From NCBI RefSeq assembly GCF_000332275.1, contig NZ_CM001776.1:1597268-1661267 (forward strand): 64,000 bases of DNA, read 5' to 3'. Source of the DNA: Synechococcus sp. PCC 7336. Its GTDB lineage: Bacteria; Cyanobacteriota; Cyanobacteriia; Thermostichales; PCC-7336. Positions 36,347 to 43,240 of this stretch are shown piece after piece. A program made the position numbers and the translations under genes. Every line of letters begins with the position of its first letter. Within the stretch, counting starts at the first letter, position 1. The notes beneath the pieces are model-generated. The model was not told where the DNA came from. It ran no database searches and was given only the letters and a program-made list of their open reading frames with translations.

Positions 36347-36614
36347 GTTGAGATCTGGAGTTTTCAGGCGTTGCACTCGGCCCCCTAAATCCCCCACCAG
36401 TGGGGGACTTGTGAGAGGCTATTGGCTTCGTTCTACAACTTTAATGACTGCGATTCGCCGGTTTGTCTTCCCCGTCTCCAAACCCCAGCTAGCACTGTCG
36501 TCAAGTCCCCCAGAATGGGAGATTTAGGGGGCGAATGCAGCGATCGACAGCGCTAGTGAGAGAGACTAATCGATGTCTCATCAAAACTACGGGTTTCAGA
36601 CCAGACTCGGTTTA
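36347..36614 (+). repeat. Repeat family B, copy 1 (about 268 bp)
   Basis: Runs from GTTGAGATCTGGAGTTTTCA to AGACTCGGTTTA. It contains an inner inverted pair (CCCCCTAAATCCCCC at about 36381 and GGGAGATTTAGGGGG at about 36518), each part of a local hairpin. A second copy, about as long and closely similar, lies at 55058-55311 in reverse orientation. No coding capacity. It looks like a MITE; I could not identify a clear target duplication. Confidence 0.75.
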
Positions 36615-36656
36615 ACAGCTCTCCTTCTCTTTTGCAAGAAAAGATAAGGGCTATTC

Positions 36657-37010
36657 GTGGTGAGTAATCGGATTCGGTTACAGTTAGACGAACAGGTTAA
36701 ATCAGTGATTGCCCGTGAGTTACGCCATCGCGGCATTGATGTGACGACTACTGTTGAGGCAGGATTGCGAGCGAAGAGCGATGATGCACAAGTAGAATTT
36801 GCTTGTCAATCAAAGCGAGTGCTCTTTACTCAGAATGAGGATTTCCTGAAAATTGTCAGCCTGACTGGCAATCATTTTGGTATCGCTTATCGCAGGCAAG
36901 GAACTCGTTCGAGCAGCTCAAGCCCCCTTCTCTTCCAACAGCCGTTGCAGCCATTGCAATGCCCCCGGCACTTGTTCCAGTCCGGCCTTGAGCAGCAGCA
37001 GGATCGATAA
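36657..37010 (+). pseudogene. DUF5615-type PIN-like protein, C-terminus lost
   Basis: GTG 36657. Residues 1-80 match the DUF5615 PIN-like family (IRLQLDEQVKSVIARELRHRGIDVTTTVEAGL, RVLFTQNEDFLKI, NHFGIAYRRQG). The family normally continues with a helix (EIIRGLVLIWE-like); here the frame instead runs into the antisense of the exoD 3' end and yields a Ser/Gln-rich tail. A deletion probably fused it to exoD. Often part of toxin-antitoxin pairs; no antitoxin gene is seen upstream, where repeat B sits. Confidence 0.65.
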
Positions 37011-37559
37011 GGTCAACGCCGCTGCCAAACCCGAGAGCAGCAACCCGATCGCCGCGATCGGTCCGTCATCCTCCAGCAACCCCGCCCCCATCACCACAAT
37101 GGAAAACGCAGGTGCAGTATTCGTGAGCGGAAAAGGCAGCATCATCGATATCGCCATCAGAGCGATCGCCATGCCCAAGACTCGCCGCCCCAGCGATCTC
37201 TGACACATCCAGGGCCAGCGCGGTCGCGCAATTAGCTCAATTTTGCTCAGCAACCATCTCCCCTTCCCTAACACCGACGTGGCAAATGCCGTCGGCACCG
37301 ACCAGCGGGCGATCTCCCCCGGCAACCAAGGCTGAGGAGTACCTGCGATCATCTGAGTCGCTAGGAAGAATAGCGCCACCCCAAACGGAACCGAATACCC
37401 CGCCGCCGGAATCGGCAACCCAGACGGCAGCGCTAACAGCACGAGAAAGAAGCCGAAGCCGCGCTCGCCCGCTAGCAATTGGATATCTTTGAGAGAAATT
37501 CTGTCCCCCCGGTCGGGACTCTGTAAAAAAGTATCTAAGTCTTGAGAAAGTCGAGCCAT
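36918..37559 (-). CDS. exoD: ExoD-family membrane protein
   Basis: 213 residues from ATG 37559 (MARLSQDLDTFL); an earlier ATG would add 26 residues unlike the family. It shows ISLKDIQLLAGERGFGFFLVLLALPSGLPIP and several membrane helices (about 65-90, 140-165, 175-205). ExoD was linked to exopolysaccharide synthesis in rhizobia, but its biochemical role is unknown. Its 3' end overlaps the truncated DUF5615 gene on the other strand. Confidence 0.87.
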   Translation of the reverse strand: MARLSQDLDTFLQSPDRGDRISLKDIQLLAGERGFGFFLVLLALPSGLPIPAAGYSVPFGVALFFLATQMIAGTPQPWLPGEIARWSVPTAFATSVLGKGRWLLSKIELIARPRWPWMCQRSLGRRVLGMAIALMAISMMLPFPLTNTAPAFSIVVMGAGLLEDDGPIAAIGLLLSGLAAALTLSILLLLKAGLEQVPGALQWLQRLLEEKGA

Positions 37560-37860
37560 AACAATTGCGAGGAGTCGGTCAGATCCAGTCATACCTCGTG
37601 CATCCTGACAGAAAAGGCGATCGCAGAGAAAGGGCAAGTAGCGCTAAAGCTGGGTATTCAAGCCAGTTGGCGATAAGCTGAGCACAATTGCCGTTCCCTT
37701 ACTGTTCTACGCTAGGGTGTTTCGATGGAGTCTCGCCCGCCCATCGGGTTTCGCTGGCAACCCTGCAAGGATTCGACCCATTGCCGATCGCGCTGGCAGG
37801 TCGGGCAAGTTAGAGGATGCGATTGGAACAGACAAACGTGCGACCTCATTACGATAAGAG

Positions 37861-39117
37861 ATGAATTCAGAAGCACCCCTAACCTCGCTCGGACAAAGAA
37901 CCCTAGCTGCAATCGTGTTTACTGATGTCGTCGATTTTAGTGCGCGCGTCGGTCAGGCAGAAGAACATACCTTGAATTTGGTTCAGCGCGATCTCAACAT
38001 CATGTCTCAGCTCTGCAAGCAGCATGGCGGGCACGTACTCAAATTCACTGGCGATGGCTTGCTGATCTATTTTTCCAGTGCCTTCCGGGCAGTAACCTGC
38101 GCCCAAGAATTTCAGCATGCCATGGCCCGTGCAGCCAACAGCCTGCCGGAAAGTGATGCGTTGTGGCATCGCTGCGGCATTCACTTGGGGGATGTGTTTG
38201 TGAGCGAAACGGATGTCATGGGCGATGGGGTCAATATTGCAGCCCGCCTGCAGGGGGAGGCCCAACCCGGTGGCGTTTGCATGTCTCAAACGGTTTACGA
38301 TGTTGTCAAAAAACGACTCACCTTAAAAGCAACCTATTTAGGGCCGCGCGATCTGAAGAATATTCAAGAACCCGTTCACGTTTATCAAATATTAATGGCA
38401 GCGATGGAGGGGAGAACCTCAGTTGCCTCCATCAAAAACGTACCGTTAGAGCTTGCGCCGTCCGACGAATTATCTGAGGGGCTGGTTGCAACCCCTTCAC
38501 CGCTAACGCCTGCGCGCGAGGTCGAGGATATTGCTCCGAACGCACCCCAGTCCGCTCTACAGGAGAGCAGTCCCGCGATCGCCGCCAGCGTCCGGAAACC
38601 GCCTTTCTCAGTCTTGCCGAGCACTCAAATCCAATTGACCGAGCTGGTTATCGAGCATATGGGACCCATCGGCAAACTCACCGTCCATCAAGCCTTAGCC
38701 CAATCGAGCGATGGGAAAGAGCTGATTGCCGAGATCTCCCAGTGGATTCCAGCTAGCAGCGTCAAAGCTTTTCGCCAGCAAGCCGAACGCCTGTTGCATC
38801 GAGATGCCCTCGCCTCACCTCCAGAACCTCTGACCCCGCCGCCTCCTGTTGCAGACCCGCCAGCTAAAAACTCTGCAACCTCTACGGCTGTCACTGCTGC
38901 GATCGGCCAAGACGAAGCCTTTATGCACTACTGCCGCCAAGAATTGACTCAAGCCATTGGCCCGATCGCTTCACTGTTAGTCAGAAGGGTGCTGAATGAA
39001 ACCCCCAGCCTCTCGCGCCCGCAGCTCGTGGATGCCCTTGTGGAAGAGGTGACCGAGCCGCAAGCCGCGAAAGAACTGCGCGATCGCCTGCTCGCCTGGA
39101 GGCAGCCATCCGACTAG
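37861..39117 (+). CDS. Class III nucleotidyl cyclase with two C-terminal repeat domains
   Basis: 418 residues. The cyclase domain (1-180) has metal ligands Asp22 (FTDVVDFS) and Asp65 (FTGDG), Lys61 for adenine recognition, and transition-state Asn125 and Arg129 (GDGVNIAARL), so it should make cAMP. No sensor or membrane part. After a Pro/Ala-rich linker come two similar 60-residue domains (around 258-310 with MGPIGKLTVHQAL, and 350-410 with IGPIASLLVRRVL), of the DUF8082-like type seen at the end of bacterial kinases. Its stop overlaps the convergent haem-sensor gene by 4 bases. Confidence 0.9.
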   Translation: MNSEAPLTSLGQRTLAAIVFTDVVDFSARVGQAEEHTLNLVQRDLNIMSQLCKQHGGHVLKFTGDGLLIYFSSAFRAVTCAQEFQHAMARAANSLPESDALWHRCGIHLGDVFVSETDVMGDGVNIAARLQGEAQPGGVCMSQTVYDVVKKRLTLKATYLGPRDLKNIQEPVHVYQILMAAMEGRTSVASIKNVPLELAPSDELSEGLVATPSPLTPAREVEDIAPNAPQSALQESSPAIAASVRKPPFSVLPSTQIQLTELVIEHMGPIGKLTVHQALAQSSDGKELIAEISQWIPASSVKAFRQQAERLLHRDALASPPEPLTPPPPVADPPAKNSATSTAVTAAIGQDEAFMHYCRQELTQAIGPIASLLVRRVLNETPSLSRPQLVDALVEEVTEPQAAKELRDRLLAWRQPSD

Positions 39118-40016
39118 TCGTTTTGCCGGTCCAACATTTTCATGGCCACCACCAAACTAGCCCGCATGCGATTGAACGCTGCCGCCAAGATCCCCACCTC
39201 ATCTTTTGAGGTTTGGGCAAATTCAGAATCCATTTTCCCTTTACTAATTTCGTCGGCCACTCGAGCCATTTTCATCAAGGGGCGAATCACCACCTGCTGG
39301 AGAAAGATATTGGTCAGCAGAATCGAGACCGTAAAGGCGATCGCCACAATCCCCATCAAAATCAGCAAGGCTTGTCGAGCGTTGAGGAAAACGCCGCTGG
39401 CAGGCACCGAAATAATCTGAGCCCCAACCACTTCGTTCAATTGCCAGCCAAAGCCGTTCTCTCGACCGTAGGTAGCCAGTTGGCTGGCGGGAGCGTCTGA
39501 AGGAACTCCGTGGCATTCCAGGCAGCTCTCCTTCGAGATCGAAATGGGTCGGGCAATATAGAAAAGCTCGCCGGAAGGGGTCGAGCGGTAGCCCCGCAAT
39601 TCATCTAGCCCGCTGGCTTGCCGAAACCGCTCCACGATATCGGCCTCGAACCGATCGGCTTTATCGCGCAAGTTAGTGGGGTTGAGGGTGGCTTCTTTAT
39701 AAAAGAATTCACTATAGTCTGGATCGCTGCGCAAATCCTCAAACACTTCGCGGGCGGAGTAAGCGGGTACCGTTTGCGGGATGAATTCGGCCTCAGTCTG
39801 GAGGCGATCGGCCAGCTCGGGGCGCACCTGCTGGCTGGTGTAGTTCCGCACCGAAATCATCGTCCTGAGCAGAATAACTGCTTTGGAAGCAATCTGACCT
39901 TCAGCATTGCGATTGAGAATGGCAATAAAAGCGCCTCCGGTCACCAAGAAGCTGATGGTGAAAATAACGATTAATGTCAGACTAAATTTCTGACCAATTT
40001 TAAGATTGCGAAACAT
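39114..40016 (-). CDS. Tll0287-like haem-c sensor protein with HAMP domain
   Basis: 300 residues. A first membrane helix (11-33), a DUF3365/Tll0287-like PAS-type periplasmic domain with a c-type haem motif CLECH (Cys165, Cys168, His169), a second helix (about 210-235) and a HAMP domain ending at the C-terminus. Tll0287 is a haem-c protein proposed to sense redox or a ligand. No kinase, methyl-acceptor or cyclase output follows HAMP, so the signal must pass to a partner. The convergent neighbour is a soluble cyclase without a sensor. Confidence 0.88.
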   Translation of the reverse strand: MFRNLKIGQKFSLTLIVIFTISFLVTGGAFIAILNRNAEGQIASKAVILLRTMISVRNYTSQQVRPELADRLQTEAEFIPQTVPAYSAREVFEDLRSDPDYSEFFYKEATLNPTNLRDKADRFEADIVERFRQASGLDELRGYRSTPSGELFYIARPISISKESCLECHGVPSDAPASQLATYGRENGFGWQLNEVVGAQIISVPASGVFLNARQALLILMGIVAIAFTVSILLTNIFLQQVVIRPLMKMARVADEISKGKMDSEFAQTSKDEVGILAAAFNRMRASLVVAMKMLDRQND

Positions 40017-40127
40017 TGTTCGACCGCACTGCCTTGAAGAACTGAGATAAAATCTTACTACCGATTATGTTTCGGGCACTCTATGCTTAGGATGTTTACG
40101 ACTTTCCCGAGCTGAGATCGAGGTTCC

Positions 40128-41051
40128 ATGCGAGTTTGTCGAGTGGTTGTGCTGTTGATTGCGGCGCTGTTGGTGGGGTGTGCGGCCAGCGCCCCGGTGC
40201 CGGTCAATCGCTTGATCGTGGGTGTAGTGGCCTATGGAGAAGGGAGCCAGTCCCTCGATCGATACGAGTCTTTCCGCGACTATTTGGCTTTGCAAACCCA
40301 TTCGGTGGTGGAGCTGGAGCCTGCCTTTAACGAGGTCAAGGCCCTCGAAGAAATTCGCAGACGTCACTGGTCGCTGGTGTTTGCCCCGCCGGGATTAGCT
40401 GCGGTTGCGATCGCGCAAGCGCAATACAGTTCTCTCTTTCCCCTTCAAGGTCGGTCGAGTAATGTGGTGCGCTCGGTTTTGGTGGTGCGGGAAGATAGCC
40501 CCATTGAGGCGATCGCCGATCTCAAAGGTCAAGCGGTCGCTCTGGGACAACCGGGCTCGGCGACTGGCTACTATCTGCCCCTCTACGACATGTTTGGTCT
40601 GACCTTAGCCGAAGTTTCGCTCGAACCCACGCCGCGCCAGGTGTTGATGGCGATCCATACGGGAGAAGCGGCCGCCGGGGCGTTGGCTAAATCGGAGTTC
40701 GAGCGCTATCGGGGGGAATTTGATGGGGCACAGTTTCGGACGATCCACACCAGCCGCAGCCTGCCCGCCGGTGTGGTGGCGATCGGGCCTGCTGTCGAGC
40801 TCAACCTACAGGAGATTGTCCGTCAAGCAATGAACGATGCCCCCCCTCAAATCGCCTCGGAGGTCGGGTTTATTCCCAATGCCGATCCTCCCGATTACCG
40901 TTTCTTTATCGATCTGATTGCGAAAGTCGCCCCGCTGGAGGTCCGCCTCAACGAGGTTCCTGTCGCTCTCTACCCTCCGGCGATCGAAGTCGAGAGTCCT
41001 CCGGTAGAAACGGTTGAGCCAGAGCTGGAAGTGGTTGGCGATCGCCCCTAG
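40128..41051 (+). CDS. PhnD/SsuA-type substrate-binding lipoprotein
   Basis: 307 residues with a lipoprotein signal (LLIAALLVGCAAS, lipid on the Cys near residue 20). The mature part is a type II periplasmic-binding fold of the phosphate/phosphite/phosphonate PhnD family (LIVGVVAYGEGSQSLDRYESFRDYL, DLKGQAVALGQPGSATGYYLPL). No permease or ATPase lies nearby, so it may feed a sensor rather than a transporter. It is divergent from the haem-sensor gene. The last 35 residues are acidic and Pro-rich. Confidence 0.85.
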   Translation: MRVCRVVVLLIAALLVGCAASAPVPVNRLIVGVVAYGEGSQSLDRYESFRDYLALQTHSVVELEPAFNEVKALEEIRRRHWSLVFAPPGLAAVAIAQAQYSSLFPLQGRSSNVVRSVLVVREDSPIEAIADLKGQAVALGQPGSATGYYLPLYDMFGLTLAEVSLEPTPRQVLMAIHTGEAAAGALAKSEFERYRGEFDGAQFRTIHTSRSLPAGVVAIGPAVELNLQEIVRQAMNDAPPQIASEVGFIPNADPPDYRFFIDLIAKVAPLEVRLNEVPVALYPPAIEVESPPVETVEPELEVVGDRP

Positions 41052-41144
41052 TAATAAGCGGTTTGTAATTGCTAGTTTGTTTTACAGAGCGTTCAAAATC
41101 AATTCGCCTCATCAGCGCCCGTCCCGCAACTCGTCGAGAACTCA

Positions 41145-41393
41145 ATGACTATGAATCCAACTTATTCCCCCGAGCCTAATAATATTGAAGACGATATGGA
41201 AGCTGAGTATCAGTTGGATTATCGAAAAGCTAAACCTAACCGTTTTGCTCCCAGTCATAATTCTAGAGTGGTTATTCTTGATGAAGATGTGGCTAATGTC
41301 TTCAATACTCCAAGTTCTGTCAATGATGCACTTAGATCTTTGATTGAGCTAGCACAAAAGATGCCTAAAATCGTGCCGCACTCGGAAAATTAA
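41145..41393 (+). CDS. Small antitoxin-like protein
   Basis: 82 residues. The segment YQLDYRKAKPNRFA followed by RVVILDEDVANVF and SVNDALRSLIEL is a pattern of small cyanobacterial proteins often annotated as antitoxin components. No toxin gene is next to it. Lower GC and AT-rich codons than the neighbours suggest horizontal origin. Function inferred only from family resemblance. Confidence 0.6.
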   Translation: MTMNPTYSPEPNNIEDDMEAEYQLDYRKAKPNRFAPSHNSRVVILDEDVANVFNTPSSVNDALRSLIELAQKMPKIVPHSEN

Positions 41394-41759
41394 TTCGTAA
41401 AGGCTATCCGATGGCTCGGGAGAACGTTTCCATCAAGTTTGGCTGTGGGTGCGAATCCATTCTCGCCCGCCCCATTCGGCAGCCTGAGGGGAGGAGAAAG
41501 TTTGTTCGTCTCGATAAAGGGTGCCCGAACAGGCGAGCACTTGAAAATGACAGCCTCGGCTGTCGGCAAAACACAGCAGAGTGTATTCCCGGATGGTGAC
41601 GACGAGGTGTACTCTGACATGCATCTGCAGCAGCCTGAGATGTCTTTGAATCTAGCCTACAGCGAAAGCGATCTACATACATTTGCAGGCGATTGACCTG
41701 TCCTGTCGTCCCAGTCCTCCGGTTTCAAAAAAAGTTTTGGACGCTTCCCCAGAGAAACT
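41394..41759. other. Stretch without a recognisable gene
   Basis: 366 bases between the antitoxin-like gene and the Dam-like methylase. Short open frames exist on both strands (for example 41439-41696 plus) but none has a protein-like composition or a family match. A tRNA-like look near 41450-41490 does not fold into an acceptor and T arm. I see no repeat or clear hairpin. Confidence 0.5.
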
Positions 41760-42590
41760 CTAGAATCCCTTCGTTGCCAATATCTCTAAAGCAGGGGTGC
41801 GATCGCCCGTACAAGAAATTCGTCGCGGTCCCGGCAGAGTGTCTACCGTAAATCCTAAGCTGCGGTAGAGCCTGCAAATACGCTCGGTTGCCTGGTTTGA
41901 CGCCACCACCGGCCCTTCGTGTCGGGCCAGCCACTCTGCCAAACGGACCTGTTCCAACCAATCAAATCCCTTGGCGCTATAGGTGGTGAACTCGACATCG
42001 TAGGGGGGATCGGCATAAATGAAATCATCGGCCTGACGCGGCACTGTGTCGAAGTCGCCGTGCCGAATTGTCCAAGTCTCGAATAGCGGGCGATAAGGTT
42101 GAAAGTTGCGCTGGTAATTGATTGTCTTATAGCGACCGAAAGGGACATTAAATTGGTTGTTGCGATTGAACCGACACAACCCGTTAAAGCCAGTGCGATT
42201 GAGATAGTAAAACAACTCGGCAGCTTCGCAGCTATCAGCTCGACCCGCCTCCACTAGCTGGTTGAATTCCGTGCGGTACTGGTAATACAGCTCCTTGTTA
42301 TTGGACAGCTCGCGCTCGATCTGCAATCCCCGCTGCAACCAGCGATAAAAGTTAATTAAATGCTCGTTGGTGTCATTGAGAATTGCCCGCTCGGGACGCA
42401 ACCCCAAGGCGATCGCCATTCCCCCCACAAACGGCTCCAGCAAGCGACGATCGCGATAGGGCTGCCACAATTCGAGTAATTGAGGCACGAGCCACCGCTT
42501 CCCCCCCGCCCATTTCAACGGGGGTTTGAGGGCTGGCTCGGCGATCGGTTTCGCAGAACTGGCGGTTCGAGCGACAGAATTCAGGGGCAT
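41760..42590 (-). CDS. Dam-type DNA adenine N6-methyltransferase
   Basis: 276 residues of the D12-class (alpha group) adenine methylases. Motifs: KWAGGK near 26-31, FVGGMAIALGL (motif I), NDTNEHLINFY, NRTGFNG and the catalytic DPPY near residue 196. Dam-like orphan enzymes of cyanobacteria methylate GATC, the core of the HIP1 octamer GCGATCGC found throughout this window, so that is the likely target. No restriction gene is adjacent. Confidence 0.9.
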   Translation of the reverse strand: MPLNSVARTASSAKPIAEPALKPPLKWAGGKRWLVPQLLELWQPYRDRRLLEPFVGGMAIALGLRPERAILNDTNEHLINFYRWLQRGLQIERELSNNKELYYQYRTEFNQLVEAGRADSCEAAELFYYLNRTGFNGLCRFNRNNQFNVPFGRYKTINYQRNFQPYRPLFETWTIRHGDFDTVPRQADDFIYADPPYDVEFTTYSAKGFDWLEQVRLAEWLARHEGPVVASNQATERICRLYRSLGFTVDTLPGPRRISCTGDRTPALEILATKGF

Positions 42591-42657
42591 GTGGCGAATT
42601 GAGAGGGTGCCCTCACCTTATCGAAGAATCACACTCCAGTCTCCCGCCCTCCTTCCT

Positions 42658-42987
42658 TTAATGAGCTGTTGTCGGGTCTACCGTACAGGCAATTTCATAA
42701 TTTCCCGTCACGGGCTTGGCCGCAAACAACGGAGCCATCTGTCTCAAAATCGAATGGTAGACATTGCCCTTATTTGCCTCCATCGCCTCCCGCGTATCCC
42801 AAAAAATTACGGAAATGCCGCGATCGCTATCGGGCTCCCGCAGCAAATAAGCCCCCTTAAACCCCTGTGCATAGGTGGATACTGCCTTTTGATAGAGCAA
42901 TTGAGCCTCTTCAAACTTGCCAGATTTAAATTCGCCAATCGCAACGTAGGCATATGGATGTGCGAGGCGATCGTGAAAGTCAAACAT
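42658..42987 (-). CDS. Ferredoxin-like fold hypothetical protein (ABM-like)
   Basis: 109 residues from ATG 42987, which follows a GGAGG-rich leader. The pattern AYVAIGEFKSGKFEEAQLLYQKAVSTYAQGFKGAYLLREPDSDRG then VIFWDTREAMEANKGN suits a dimeric alpha-beta barrel like antibiotic-biosynthesis monooxygenase-type proteins. No active-site residues can be named. Longer starts upstream run through Cys-rich unlikely sequence. Confidence 0.65.
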   Translation of the reverse strand: MFDFHDRLAHPYAYVAIGEFKSGKFEEAQLLYQKAVSTYAQGFKGAYLLREPDSDRGISVIFWDTREAMEANKGNVYHSILRQMAPLFAAKPVTGNYEIACTVDPTTAH

Positions 42988-43149
42988 CAAATCTTCTCCC
43001 TCCCAATGCTTGAAGTGTCGCGATCGGGCCGTTAACCTCGCGGCGCACCCACACTCCCAGCAATGCGGACACAATAGGAATAAATTGATTGTCGCCGAAA
43101 CTCTTCGCTGTAAGCTCGAATATCTGTAAATTCAAACCTTTTGAAACAT

Positions 43150-43178
43150 CAACAGCTCCCCAGAACGAGGAGCTGTTG
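43150..43178 (-). terminator. Hairpin downstream of apcE
   Basis: CAACAGCTCC and GGAGCTGTTG form a perfect 10-bp stem with a 9-base loop, about 62 bases after the apcE stop. No long T run follows on the minus strand, so it may stabilise the mRNA end instead of terminating. Confidence 0.5.
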
Positions 43179-43240
43179 GCGATCGCGATTGGGCGATCGG
43201 AACTCTGAAAGGGCGATGGCCCCCTGCCGAGCCTGCCGAA

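Noticed and set aside
37725-37925. Cys- and Arg-rich open frame before the cyclase gene
   Set aside because: It overlaps the cyclase start, an equally long frame exists on the other strand, and neither resembles a known protein.
41445-41495. tRNA-like look (GTGCGAATCC followed by a C-rich end)
   Set aside because: The T stem does not pair and the distance to any matching 5' acceptor strand is too short for a tRNA.
41439-41696. Open frame of 85 codons on the plus strand
   Set aside because: No family pattern and no clear ribosome site; competing frames on the opposite strand are about as long.
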